Position numbers and translations under genes: made by a program
Shown here: piece by piece, positions 32,324 through 45,061 of the stretch
Position numbering within the stretch: the stretch's first letter is position 1
How the letters are laid out: each line of letters opens with the position of its first letter
From: Saururus chinensis
Taxonomy: Eukaryota; Streptophyta; Magnoliopsida; Piperales; Saururaceae
Direction of reading: 5' to 3'
DNA: 64,000 nt
NCBI GenBank assembly: GCA_035235625.1
Contig: CP141143.1
Span: forward strand, 3,578,501 to 3,642,500
The notes under the pieces: model-generated
Seen by the model: the letters and a program-made list of their open reading frames with translations, nothing else
Told to the model about the DNA's origin: nothing
Database searches by the model: none

Positions 32324-35300
32324 TCAGAGAATTATTTCTTCTTGAAAGCTAACGTTTAGGGTCTTGTTTGGTAGCACAATACTGTTAGTTACAACAACTT
32401 CATCCTCTACATTTACAGCCTCCCCTGCATCAGAAATGATAAGAAACTGTCAGCCAACTTAAAATAGGTTTCTTTTCTTTTAAAGAACAAGTACATCCCT
32501 AAAGCATCTAAACGAGACGGTCATGAGTACCCAGGATGGTTATTCCAAGCTTTGCATTGAATTCTCCTTCAGCCTGTTGTCATTTACAAAGTTAGTTTCT
32601 TTAGGCACAGTAATTATGGAAAAAGAGCACATAAAACAAAGCACAAAACATGGGACCAACTAATATTTTATAAGTCACTAGAAATTACGGATGTTCATGC
32701 CGTAGAATATATAAGAAGGTCAAACTTGAAAAAATTATAAAAATTTAACAGGGATGGTAGTTAAGCAGGGAAGCTAAGGAATCAGGAAACATTATGCGAC
32801 ATTAAACACTCAATGTCCTCCAAAACCATGACAAGCACAGTCTATCCAGGAGATCAAAGCAAGCTGAATAATTATGAAAAGGGTAAATCAATGGATGTAG
32901 CCATACTCTGTTGGAAAGCATTTACCACTGGAATCAATGGGACGCTACATAATTGAACTGATCTAAATTAAAATTGTCAACAAGGCAATCTAATTTCATT
33001 AAATGAATAAAATTGAAAACTAAACACAGTGCGTCTGTGAGAAACCAAAACATCCAATAAGAGCTCGGTGCCATGAACAGAAAAAATGTCCCACCAGAAT
33101 AGGCCTTCAGTGGAGATTTAGAGGCTATTACATTATTGAAATGAAACCCACAAGAAGTTCCAGTGAGCCATATAAATTATTCCCAATTAAGAGATGAAAA
33201 TAAAACATACTTATATAATTTCATAAACTGTAAAGAAGGTAAAATAAACTTCCGCATGGGAACATCAGAACACTTGCCTGCACACGTGACCATCTTCCAA
33301 TAGATGATTTCCAACCCACAATCGAATGAATGACTACGGCATTTTCCTGTTGCAAGAAAATCAGCCAAACCCTTGACTGCTTAGAGAAATGTTCTATACA
33401 CTTGAATGCTCTTTTGGCTATTTCTACCATGACTTTAAAGAAAAATGTTTTTACCTTTATCTCAACATCATCTAAAATGATGCAACTGATGAGCCTTACA
33501 CCAGGTCCAACATGTGCATTTGCAGAAATAGAGACATTTGGACCAATCTGATCATGGATCACAAGCACAAGAAGTTCAAATAAAAGAAGAAAGCATTCTC
33601 TTGCAAAATCATATGAACCTGATGAGAACCTTGACTTACCATGTTTTATATAAAAAGCTCCACATATTCTGAGTATTGTAATATTTTATTTATTTAAAAA
33701 AATAGATGATGATTAAGATACTTGTAAACAGCTATACATCACATGCACCCTTCATCTTTTCATTTAAAATTTTCTCATTCTTTCATGTAAATCTTATTTC
33801 CTCTTTTGATTTCACTATCAAGAGGTTGAGGCCAGTACACATAAATCCAGAGTTTCATCAAGTTCAGCCAGCAAAAAAGTTCAATATGTTGGTGTTGTTT
33901 TAGGAATGATCATATTTCCATAAACAGTCCTGAGCTAAGATTTTTCTGAAAGTGTAACCCTAACCTAAAAGCCATCCACAGGCTTAAGGAGATCTTCCTC
34001 AATTTTATCTGCACTGTTAGCCTCATACATAGCTTTATGCTCTTCATCAGATACTAAATGGAAATATTATCTCACCATAATCGGACAAATTCTCCATATT
34101 AAACATAAGGGTAAGTCAAACACCTGAATATCTAATTTGTAATGACAAAATGGGCCAGGCATCCAAAGACACAGAAAGCAGTGTCATTGACAATCTTGAC
34201 ATCAGATACATGTCAAACTAATGAAGAAAACACAACACAAAAAGCAAGTGACCTTTGCGGTTGGATGCACTTTTGCAGATGGATGAATGTAAACATCCCC
34301 AATAATGGTAGGACTCTTGGTTCCATCACCAGTTGCTAGAAGATGAGGAGAGGTATATCGATATTGAGATAAATATAGAGCCGAACATTTCAGGGACATC
34401 CTGAAAAGTAGAAATAATATGATAAAAAATGTTGCAGCTAAAAGGTTTAAACACTTATGTACAGGGGGATAAAAGCAGGAATTGACCTACCCCGGAGCCT
34501 TAATCTGCTCCCAAAAATCTAAGGTCTCATATGTATAGAGCTGCTTCTTGCCAGCAAGTGGTGAAAGGATGTCTTGATCAAGTCTGACAAAATCTGTTGG
34601 AAGAGACCTGTCACAAAAAGATAGTTGATCAGCATGAAAGGTGCCATGGCAGCTTTAGTAGTCCTCGAGAATATTATTAATTGCGAAGTACACCTTCCAT
34701 ATTGTAAACTTAGATAAATGGAATAGGGTAAATATGTGATCTAATTACTTTATCTCCAGTATATGATTCGATAAAAAAAATACTATGAAAGCTATCTTCC
34801 TAAATGCTAGCACTAGGGGCAAACCATTGATGTCACATGATTTTATTCAATTTTGACTTCTATTAAACAAGCAAAACCATGTAAAGTCTAAGGAATTATT
34901 TTAATCATGGTTAAAGGTATAAGAAATTTATGTGCCAAATATTTGTTTCAACTTAGTTACGAACATAAGCTTTGCTCCAGCTATTAAGGGCACCAATCTG
35001 GTATTTACATTCAATTGCAGTCTAAAACCTCTATAAAGATCAGCTAAGTTTTTACATCAAAGGAATTAGCTGTCCGATCAGGAATATATATACTCAGCCA
35101 ATAATATTAACATTAGCTGATATAATCGTCTTCAGACACAAAGTAAGCATCATAATACTTAATTTCCATTATAGACATATGCATGGTGTTCAGTTTTCAG
35201 GTCACCATCTTTTCAATTCTATGCACACATCATGCCCCCTTCCTTGAAAGAGATACAGAAGATAGAAAACTGTTCTTTCTTCGGGTGAGTCTTGCATCTC

Positions 35301-38102
35301 TACATCGTTAGTTGATCCATGAAGTATGGTAGTACAAAACATAAAGTCAGTAAAAGAAGAATGAGGCAAACTTTCATACTTTGTTGCTGATTGAAGGGCT
35401 TCAAAACTTGATACACGTCTCAAATTAGCTGCAAATACAGCATTGTTTGAAAAGTATTCAAATCTCTTAAATGGCAAAATCGTGATACCTAAGCTAGGAA
35501 AATGGAAAGGAACAAAAACGCAAAGAAATGCCAAAGGTAAATAGCCTAAAAAAAAGTAACAGGAATTTTCTCAAGGAAAAAATACCACACCAATCTTGAT
35601 ATACCAAATATTCTATGCATTTACCAATACAAGGCTGGACATAGAACCTTGCATTTCATAAAAAACTATTTCCATAGATCACAAATCTAAGGAGAAGTGA
35701 AAATATTAAAGGATAATGCACACGAAACTTGACCATCCAAATCTCAACAGGGGCCTCCCTTAATATATGCAGAAATTGGACTGTCTAAATAACCAGAACT
35801 ACATATTGTAATGGTGAGCTGCTATCATGGTTACTACAGAGGAAGGAACACTAAAACACTTTTCCCACACATGAATAAAATCAAGTGCAATATCGTAGTT
35901 TCATGACCCATGAACAAGCAGGGGTTAGGATAATCAGTAACCTTAAGACCAAATTATGGCACTTCCTATATATACAGAGCATCAAGCATCCCACAAAAAA
36001 GGACTTAAATCCTTGATAACCTCTTTGAGACTTGTGCAGTATCTTGACAGAGGTGCCAAAGCTCCAGGTTAAGGTTCTAAAGAAGAAGATATTCAAGGCA
36101 CTAGAAGATTCTCATATATAACCTTCTTTGAATCCTTACCTCATGACATGTTAATTTAAATTTTAAATTATGTTACGGATCCAGGTATCAGGAGAGTCAA
36201 TAAGAATACATCAATTTTAAGTTCAATTTTAAAGATGAATTGCTAAATCCTTCAATGTAAAATTCAAAGAATTTGTGGCTTCACATCATTAATCAGCAAA
36301 AAAAAAGAGACTTTCATTAGTCAAGTTCAAATGCCACGACAATCTTCTCGAAAGTAAAACAAAAGTCTTGAATTCAAACAAGTCTTGGTATACCATTTCA
36401 ATAGACTGGCATCTAGGACGAATGTGCATACACTGTGACTATATTGGATTGAATGAACATGTTCTTGTATCTACAAAGTCTTAATATTTGCCAGTGAATC
36501 ATGTAATTTAAGTTAAAGCAATCTTGATTCTAACCTCTGTCCTTCCGCTGCATGGAGACATTTTGAATTGCAGAAAAAACATCTGGCGTAAACACATAGA
36601 CACCGCAGTTGATTCGATCACTTACCTGAAGTATCAGCACCAAAAAAAAATCATGCACCCGAAAATAAACATTGAACTCAATTTGGAGTTTTCAAATTGA
36701 AAAGATAAATGAGAACCACACAAATAAAAGCAGTCAAATTTTCATGAATTTAGTTTTCTTGTAAACGGACGTACAAAAGTCTCGGGCTTCTCAGTGTAAT
36801 GCAACAATTCATTCGTGGCTGCATCAGCTACCAACTCACCAAACTGGCTGGCTGATTCAGCAGATACCTGTCCATATAAATAGAGAGTAAAAAAGAGAAA
36901 GATCTGAGTACTGGAGACAAAAACTGATAAAATTCAGAACTCACTAACTGGACCAATTAGCAATGTCAGCTTACATACCCTAATCACTAAGATTGTGCCC
37001 ATTCCACCGTATCTTTTATGGGCATCTAAAAAAGGGAGAGAAAGATAAATTGCAAAATCAGTTAACCATCCGCTGAAAAGTAAAATTAGTGCATAGGAGA
37101 ACTTAAGTAAAGGAAGCTAGCTCACCAAGCATTCCTGACAATGGAAAACTACAACAGACATCACAATTCAGAAGAAAAATATGTGACTGCCATTCAAAAC
37201 GAAAAAGAAACGTAAGGTACTATTGAAATAAATAAGCTACACCTTAGACCAATTACTCCCTCTGTCCAGAATCAATAGTCTGGATTGGTTTTCTGAAATC
37301 AACAAAATTTCAGAAAACCAATCCAGACTATTAAATCTGGATGGAGGGAGTATACTAAAAAAAAATTAAATGCACAGGAGAGATGGCGACCCTGCCGTTT
37401 TAAACATTAGAAAAAGAAGAAAAAGAAAATAATAGCTACCGGACTATCTTCCATGATTCGATCTCTGAAGTTGTAAAGGCCACCTGCCGATCCGTGCGGC
37501 TTGTCTTCTTTCAAATATCTAGTGACGCATACCATTAGATCTATGAAATTTATCATCTAATTCTGCTTTGTTCTTAAGTTAAAAACGGATTATAAACAGA
37601 AAAACTTAACCAGTGAGCAGTAGATTAGAACACTTACCGGACTGGAATTTTGAGCTCATTGGAGATGGAAGAGACATAAAGAGCAAATTCACGCTCTTCG
37701 TAGAATCCAATTAGATATATTTGAACAAGATTTGGGATCTACGTCCACAGCAAAAATGCGGTTTAACGAACTATACCATACAGAAGATGCCGCATACAAA
37801 CTGAAGGGAGAGAAAGAGAAGGACAGAGAGAGATCTACTCGTTTGCAAGCAGAGATGGGGTGATGAATCATGGGCTGTCCCGCCAACGGGAAAAGCGGTT
37901 TCGGAATATTCAGTGAGAGAGGCCGAAACCGAGTTCCTGCCAAAACTCAAATTTTTAACTGAAACCAAAATTCAGGAACTTAATAGTATAACCAAAAATT
38001 GGAAGAGAAGAAGAGAAGCAAGCAGAGAATAAGAGCAAATTCACCTTTAGTAGGGCCGCCCACCATGATCACCGCGACAACACGCTCCTCCGAGCTCCAC
38101 AT
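32324..38102 (-). CDS. KJC1: GDP-mannose pyrophosphorylase alpha-like protein (KONJAC type)
   Basis: Fifteen exons: 38102-38045, 37936-37839, 37738-37638, 37518-37440, 37186-37126, 37025-36979, 36867-36775, 36625-36535, 35428-35380, 34607-34491, 34400-34253, 33547-33455, 33346-33278, 32573-32531 and 32424-32324. They join in phase to 415 aa, the length of Arabidopsis KJC1 (At1g74910). The nucleotidyltransferase domain has [14 protein letters not shown] (14-27), [20 protein letters not shown] and [15 protein letters not shown] left-handed beta-helix ([20 protein letters not shown]) and the tail QEEIIL follow. KONJAC proteins are not themselves active pyrophosphorylases as far as known; they stimulate the catalytic subunit VTC1 and so raise GDP-mannose for glucomannan, ascorbate and glycoproteins in the cytosol. 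The intron after exon 13 has a GC donor. A MITE sits in intron 4. Confidence 0.96.
33272..33277 (-). other. GC-type splice donor (GCAAGT)
   Basis: The exon ending CAG is followed by GCAAGT, the standard form of a GC-AG donor. Using the nearest GT four bases on would put the next exon out of frame with an immediate stop. The protein stays in register only with the GC donor (SRVQ then [10 protein letters not shown]). Confidence 0.8.
37256..37350. mobile_element. Stowaway MITE in intron 4 of the KJC1-like gene
   Basis: A 95-bp near-perfect foldback with ends CTCCCTCTGTCCAGA and (other strand) CTCCCTCCATCCAGA, flanked by TA at 37254-37255 and 37351-37352. The arms (AATAGTCTGGATTGGTTTTC and its inverted copy) pair almost completely, so it looks young. 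Confidence 0.92.
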
Positions 38103-40058
38103 TCTTCTCCTCCCCGGAAAAAGCACCCCAAATTCCGGTAGTTACGTAGAAGTCGCGAACTCTGGCGTGGATCCCCGTCTAAACTCGTTAATGGCCGCAG
38201 GACAAAGCAAGGGGAGAGTACACAATTGTCGGCGGAGAGTCAGACAGAGGAAGATAAACATGTGAAAATTTGATAGAAGGAGAGAAACAATTTCAGAATT
38301 GATTAGTTTTCGTATTGTGGAGGGGAATGGTGGTGGACTGGCAATGGGGGCAAGCCTAACTGAGAAATGAGTGGAGACGCAGCCGTCTCTGTCTCCTCCC
38401 TCCACAGGGAGGACTCCATTTGTCTCCACTCTGGATCTGCCGCTGTTAATATGAGCGCACACTGGTATTGACAAAGTGCGCCCTTGTTAAATTACAGCCG
38501 TTGGATCGTATCCAATGGACCTCTATCTATGCAGTTAACCGCAGGTTTTCCTTCTGACGTGGGATCCAGAGGATAACGATCGCCTCATCCCTTCCGGCGG
38601 CGACCTCAAAACTGTTGGCCGCTACGACTCCTCAGGATAGCTAAACTCCGCCTCGCCCTCTGCTACAGCGTCCTCCGCATGCTCTCTACTTTGAGTGATT
38701 TTGGTTCGCCAGGGGACGGGAATGTTCCCCCACTTACTACTTTAGAGCCGTTCATCTAAAATTGATGGTACATATGTTAATACAATATATGCACTGTTTA
38801 TCTCAAAAATAAGTGACAAGTAATTCTTCAGTGTTTTTTATACTAGACTCACGGTGAGTAAAGTATAAAAAACATTTATAATAAGAAGTATTTTTTATAC
38901 TCTCCACTTTCGAGTATGAATTGTTATTCATGAGATTAATAACATATATACTAATATATATTAGTATTAATATCATTAAAATTAATATACATTAGTCTGT
39001 ATAGCCTACCCCGTGCACCCCTCTCTAACTTTGAAAATTTCTATATTATGAAGCACCAATATTTATTTCTCGTTAACGCAACAATATAACCCCGGTGGGG
39101 TCCATCCGTGGCTCTGTCCTTGATCCTTGGAGGAAGAGCTTTTTTATTTTTTATTAACAATGATGAGAGTCATTCATCAACAAGTTATGAGCCAGCATAT
39201 ACACTATGGATCTTAAATACCAATGACTTCTCATGGGTAACGTAACATACGCTAAGCACATTATTAGATAGAAACATGAAAACTCTTGTATCCCCGTGGT
39301 ACATGGATTAATGGTGGCCCTGAGAGCGGCCTTGTTGGTGTTGATGATTATGACTGGGCAGTAACGAGCGCGCTTGTGTCTAATAGATGTGAACTAGTTA
39401 TTAAGTAGTGGTGTTAATCTTCAAGAGGGCAGGTCCAGCGACCAGTTTGCTAGGAGAGAGGAATGGCGTATCCGCCGGTGGGGAAGGGAGCAGATAACAA
39501 GTCGTGCCGAGAACCAATGGGGGCAGAGCTGTGATAAGAATAGGAGTAGCCATCACAGAGGAGGAAGAGTTTGTCGGACGAGACTGGTTGTACTTTTCAG
39601 GTTTGGCGTGGTTAACAATGCTTAACCGAGTGAACCTCACAGATTGGAAAAGTGCCTTGGATCAACATTGGATGATTATGTATGACTTGGCAGTTGGCTC
39701 ACAATCCCTACTATGAGCTAAGCCCGGGCTCTTACATAAACGGGGTCCATACTTATAATTAAATTTTATATTTATGCGCCGTACAGAGGTCTTTCAGTCA
39801 GATCGTATTCATCTGAATTCTACTACGAACCTTACAAGATGATCGCTACGACGTTTCAGATTTGTCCTAAAATCAAATTTGGTGTGACGTACAAATATTC
39901 GGTTGCGAGTGAGATATTCGCATTGTGGCTCTCTGGTCTGGTCGCCGTATATCAATCACTTTTAAAGTTTTAATGTCATTGAATTCTAAACAGGATTGAA
40001 AAGGACAGGTACCTGTATTTTTGCAGTACCCAATAGGTGGTCCCACGTGAAAATTATT

Positions 40059-40316
40059 CCCTCCCCTTCATTAACAGTTTTTTTTTAAATGATGGTTGAG
40101 GAAGCCAATCCAGTAAATTTTTTGTTTAATCTATTAATTATTTTTTTATTTTATTCACTAATTACTACAAGAAGGATAAATGAAGTACAACTATTATCTG
40201 TGTTTTTTCAAATGGGCAGAAGGAATAATAAATTTACTTATTTTTTTTGTAATATACTAAAAAGGAATTATTTTAAAAACTTAAATCGTACACTTAATAT
40301 GAGACAGGGAGGATAT
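40059..40316. mobile_element. Stowaway-like MITE relic
   Basis: The left end reads TTCCCTCCCCTTCATTAACAG and the right end, on the other strand, TATCCTCCCTGTCTCATATTAAG. The core is A+T-rich with poly-T. Confidence 0.5.
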
Positions 40317-41815
40317 AATAATCGCTGGAAAGTGGAAAAACCTTCAAAAGTTGCACCTTTTTGCGGTTTTCAAGGTCTTCACCAGAAATCTTCAAGCAAC
40401 CACTTTTGCAGCTTTGCTTCTCTAAGAAAATGCCAGGTCAAGCTGAAGTTGCTAAAGTGTCAAGCGAAATACAACCCACGTCTTATACGGTATCAAAGAA
40501 AGATGATGAGATTTCAACAAGTTTGAATTCCTTCACAATAACTCATTATCTCGAATCATCCTAATTTTAGTGTAGATACTAATTGGATCGAGTCAGTATT
40601 TAGGTCTTTATAAAGAAAAAAAGAAATAAGTAATTTAGGAAAGCCACCGGAATTTGAAGTTTGGACTTTGGAAAGGTTCATCCTTCTCGTAATAAGCATC
40701 GAAGGAATGAATGGCTCTAATTTAGTGCAAAAAAATTAAAAACAAAATAACCCCAAATAAGGACAATTCCAGTTTATTTTCTTAATTCCTTAAAAAAGCA
40801 TGCGCCTTGCAAATAGAACCCCTTATCCACTGCCCTCAAAAACCTGCCCCTTCAATGACGAATTATATATCCACTGGTGTAATAATGTTAGATAATACGC
40901 AAAAACAATGCGTCAGAGAATTCCCACCCGACCTTTTAAGACCAGAGAACTATCAACTATTGATTGCATCAGTATTCTGCATCCACAATTTTTTGCAAAG
41001 CTCCGCCTACTGAAAACAGAGTAGATTGACGAATCCAAAATAATGTGCCTTTCGCATTCAGACTACCTGCTGATTAGGACAACAACGCATATCATGCATC
41101 GTATTTAATCATGGAATCATCGTCAACAGTCCCACCTTCCTCAAGCCCCAACTATTTTAGCTTGACAACCGGCACTTTTCTCTGACGCTCTGCTCGATCA
41201 TGAGAAGTCCTTTCATGTTTCATGATTTTCAACCATCTTGAAATTTTCTTCTTTGCGGACAAAACTAGTAAAATGAAGTAGGATATTGAGAAGCAATCCA
41301 ATAATGTCAAATTTTTTATATATTTCAGTTCCTAGAATTTAATGTATATTCAAGAAGCAGCCTGGAAGGAGGCTTATTATATAGGAACCGATAGCAAAGT
41401 TTATTTGTGCAATCAGATTAATTTTCATAAAAAAAAAACATCTTCATAAATGTTAGGGTGGAGATATGATATACATAAAAAGATGGATGACAGACTAGGT
41501 TTCGTGATGTGATGCCAGTTCAAATAATTGGAAATTTGGAATAATGATTAAACTGTAAATTGAAAACTGCATCAACAAATATTCAGCCACTAAAATTTCC
41601 CCTGCCTATTTATCATTATTTACTTTATCTAAATATTATCCACAACCATACTACATACATTGGAAATACAAGTTCGTTGAAAGGGAAAATATAAGCACAG
41701 AGAAGCTTCCTGATGTATATCAATAGAAAAACTAGAAGAGGTTTTTAAAAGCTTTTTATACACTAAATAGAGGTAAAGATACTGTATATAGCCAGTAAGA
41801 CAATCTTATATTATA

Positions 41816-41920
41816 CTCCCTCCGTCTCATATTAATAGCTCCATTTAGTTTTTCAAAAAGGAACTAATTGTAGTTCATTTTGAAAAATCAAATGGAGCTA
41901 CTAATGTGGGACAAAGGGAG
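41816..41920. mobile_element. Stowaway MITE, 105 bp
   Basis: The ends are CTCCCTCCGTCTCATATTAA and, on the other strand, CTCCCTTTGTCCCACATTAG, with TA target duplications on both sides (41814-41815, 41921-41922). The arms form a long hairpin through AGCTCCATTT and TTTTTCAAAA. Confidence 0.93.
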
Positions 41921-42595
41921 TATATGATAATAATATGGATGAAACACTGTATGAGTGGAGAGTACAAATCCATATTATAATTGGGATCCAAAAGTGATCT
42001 TCCTGAGACAACTTTTAAAGCATGCCTAGGGACAAACACCTATTAATTAGACACATGACCACCTTGCCTTCTTCTTGGTTATTCCTTAGCCATGTTACAT
42101 AAAAAATTGCAAGTAACATAAAAAATGCTACTCCAGCATACTAAGAAGTCATTCTCATTATCCAATGCAAAGCTTGCAAAAATTATACAAAAATAATCAT
42201 AAATAGTTGAAACTGTGTAGCCTTTTTTCCAATAAGCATGTCCTAAAATAAACTTAGATTGAAACGCTTACACATACTTGTAGTCCTTTCAAAAGTTCTC
42301 CTAGGGAACCTTCAGTGAATCCTTTAGTATTACCACCATATAGAGGTATAATAAGAAATGCATCACATCTTGCTGCTTTCCTTTTAAATGTAGCATCAAC
42401 ACTTTACCTCAATGACCTACCACAAACATATATTAACCACAAAGAGCATGCGGTGTCCAGCTGAATCTGGCAAAATTTTGTGTATCTCAAAGGACAAATT
42501 TTTGTATCAACAAAGTTCGCAATCAAGGCATAAACATCATGTGAGGCATCACAAACAGACACAAATCCAGACAGCCCAGCTTTGAACAAATCCAA

Positions 42596-45061
42596 TTATG
42601 AGACCTTCACATGCTCCACTTGAAGTGCTAGATCTTTTATCCCTGCATTGTTTAGGATATGTAACACTTGCTTCTTACAAAATTCCATATCAGTTGCAGC
42701 AGAAATATGAAGATGAAGTGTCCCTACTAATTCTGTGTTTGTGAGGTTCCACACATGTACATTTTGTATAGACTGAATGCCCTTCATCTTCGTAACATCA
42801 TTCAAAGCTAATTTTATATCATTCTCATGGGACCTAGGTATTCTTTGCAATAAAATTTCTGCAGAATTTCTCAACAATGGAATCACTGAAGATATGATCA
42901 ACACTGAAATGAATATTGAACATGCAGGGTCAGCAACTAACCAACCCTTGTAGTTGATTAGGAGGGTCGAAATTACCACTCCCACACTCCCCATTGTGTC
43001 GGCAAGAACATGTAGAAAGATGCCTTCCATGTTGTGGTCAACATGACTATGCTTGTGAGCTTCCTTGCCTAATTTTTCCCCAAACGATAAATTTTCTGCA
43101 TGATGGTCAGCCCCTACCTGAGGTTGGACATGATGGCAATGATCGCCATGTTCATGATGATGCTCAGAGCAAGAGTGTTCCTGCCTATGTGTAGCCTTCT
43201 CATGTGTCTGATCACTGCTAGTATTAGGAGCAGGACATTGATGGCTATTATGTTTTTGGTGCTCGTCATTATGGGACCCTGGACAAGAGTTTGAGGATTG
43301 AAGATCACTTGTAAGCTTCTCTCGAGTATAAGCTTCATGGGAATCATGATTGTGAGAATGGTGATGATTGTTACAACATATTTCCTCTGATAGATCATTG
43401 GCAACAGATATGACATTTTGATGGTGGTGGTGGTGGTCCTGATGGTGGTGAGAATGGGTGCATGCTCCAGCCCCACCATGGGCATGATGATGCTCCTCAT
43501 GGAAAAATATCAAGCCGACCATGTTCACCAGAAGCCCTCCAATTGATACAAACAATAAACTATTTGTTGATATCTCTTGAGGATCGAGAATCCTCTCAAA
43601 TGACTCCAACACAATTAGGGCTCCAACCAACACCAAAAGAACTGCATTAACATAGCCTGAAAGAACTTCGAATCTCCCCCGACCATAGTTATATTGGTTG
43701 TTGGCAGGCAGTCGAGATATATATGAAGCATACAGCCCAATTGCAAGGGCAGCACAATCAAACAACATGTGACAAGCATCTGATATCAACCCCAGACTAT
43801 TGCTCATGAACCCAGCCACAAATTCGACAACCATGTAGGTTGTGTTGATCATTAAAAAGAACGCAATTTTCCGCGACTTTCTTTCACTTAGTATGTGACG
43901 AATAGGATTCCAAAACAATGAAGACAATGTCTCCGACGAATCAAAACCAATTTCCGGATAGTTCAAAGATGACGAACCTAAATCCCTCACTGAGATCCAC
44001 AGCAGTAAACCGCAGAGAAGAAATCCAAACAACGAGAGCTCAGGAAAGTAGAACAGCTCCAAAATAATAGTGCACATGAATGTAATACCAAAATCTCTTC
44101 GCAAATCTCTTACACTGATTAACTTATTGTCGGTACAATTTTCGCTCAAAATTACGCCAAAAATCACAGTATTCAACAATGGCCAACCGAGATTTTTGGC
44201 GAAAATCGTCACATTCTCGATTGTATAAAAGCTCGCGATTGCAGGAACGAAAAGAACGACAGTAGTGAGAAGAAGAGAGATCAACCGGACCCGTCTCCTA
44301 CCAAGTTGCCGGAAGGGGGCCCAGTTGGACGACGACTTCTCGTAATAGACGACCAACCCGGAAAGGAATGGAAAAACCATAGGAGCTACCCGGATGCAAT
44401 TTCCAGAGAAAAGGGCCGGATTTACCTGAAAACCGTTGAAGGGGAAGCAGGCGGCTCGATCCCAGCTGCCAGACAGGAGAAAGAGAGCGAGCAACAGGGC
44501 AGCAAAGCCACGGACGTAACGGCTCCGAGCAGGGTGATGGGCCCGGGAGGAGGCGAATTGGGCAGCAAGGGAGCCGGAGAACTCAGCGAGAATGGTAGGA
44601 CCAGTGCCGCATGAGCGGAGGGACTGGAAGCGGAGGAGGAAGGAAAGGGCAAGGAGGGAGGATTTGGCGGCGAGAGAAGGGAGAAGGTCAGGTCCGGTGG
44701 GAAGCAAAGGGAAGATGGGGCCGGAATTGGAGAGGGAGAAGAAGAGGAGGGAGAGGAAGAAGGAGAGGAGGGAGACAAGGAAGGAGAAAGGGAAGAGGGA
44801 GAAAGGGGAAGCGGTTGACTGGAGGAAGGGGAGGATGGAATAGAGGGGCTGAAGGGAGGCTAGGAGGAGTAAGAGGGAAGATAGAGAAAGAGGGGAGGCG
44901 CTGCCGGCGGCGCCGAGAGTGGAGGAAGAGCGGCGCTTGGAAGGGGTCGGGGTGGGAGTCAGGGGAAAAGAGTAAGGAGGGTAGAGCCTCGGGGTTGAGA
45001 CGCGAGACGGCAGAGATATTGGGCGGGGGCGGTGATGGTGGTGGCGGTCATGGAGATTCAT
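42596..45061 (-). CDS. MTP12: MTP12-like cation diffusion facilitator (zinc transporter)
   Basis: A single uninterrupted reading frame of 821 aa from the ATG at 45061 (MNLHDRHHHH). The frame stays open a further 78 codons to an ATG at 45295, but those residues look non-conserved and Pro/Ser-rich, so I prefer 45061. It has a long hydrophobic N-terminal half with several membrane segments, then a CDF domain from about residue 397. SDACHMLFD (427-435) and HVLADTMGS (684-692) carry the HxxxD metal ligands of the second and fifth CDF helices. Between them is a histidine-rich cytosolic loop (about 521-677). This layout matches Arabidopsis MTP12 (At2g04620) and animal ZnT5. MTP12 works with MTP5 to load zinc into the Golgi. 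The extra N-terminal helices distinguish it from ordinary MTPs. Confidence 0.94.
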   Translation of the reverse strand: MNLHDRHHHHRPRPISLPSRVSTPRLYPPYSFPLTPTPTPSKRRSSSTLGAAGSASPLSLSSLLLLLASLQPLYSILPFLQSTASPFSLFPFSFLVSLLSFFLSLLFFSLSNSGPIFPLLPTGPDLLPSLAAKSSLLALSFLLRFQSLRSCGTGPTILAEFSGSLAAQFASSRAHHPARSRYVRGFAALLLALFLLSGSWDRAACFPFNGFQVNPALFSGNCIRVAPMVFPFLSGLVVYYEKSSSNWAPFRQLGRRRVRLISLLLTTVVLFVPAIASFYTIENVTIFAKNLGWPLLNTVIFGVILSENCTDNKLISVRDLRRDFGITFMCTIILELFYFPELSLFGFLLCGLLLWISVRDLGSSSLNYPEIGFDSSETLSSLFWNPIRHILSERKSRKIAFFLMINTTYMVVEFVAGFMSNSLGLISDACHMLFDCAALAIGLYASYISRLPANNQYNYGRGRFEVLSGYVNAVLLVLVGALIVLESFERILDPQEISTNSLLFVSIGGLLVNMVGLIFFHEEHHHAHGGAGACTHSHHHQDHHHHHQNVISVANDLSEEICCNNHHHSHNHDSHEAYTREKLTSDLQSSNSCPGSHNDEHQKHNSHQCPAPNTSSDQTHEKATHRQEHSCSEHHHEHGDHCHHVQPQVGADHHAENLSFGEKLGKEAHKHSHVDHNMEGIFLHVLADTMGSVGVVISTLLINYKGWLVADPACSIFISVLIISSVIPLLRNSAEILLQRIPRSHENDIKLALNDVTKMKGIQSIQNVHVWNLTNTELVGTLHLHISAATDMEFCKKQVLHILNNAGIKDLALQVEHVKVS

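Larger units (their letters stand above)
38103..42595. other. Intergenic region between two 5'/3' ends
   Basis: The first ~350 bases likely hold the promoter and 5' UTR of the KJC1-like gene. Then follows AT-rich sequence with no supported gene. MITE relics are at 40059-40316 and a young MITE at 41816-41920. A GAGCCCGGGCT-type motif near 39720 matches the palindromes at 45514-45712. Confidence 0.5.
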
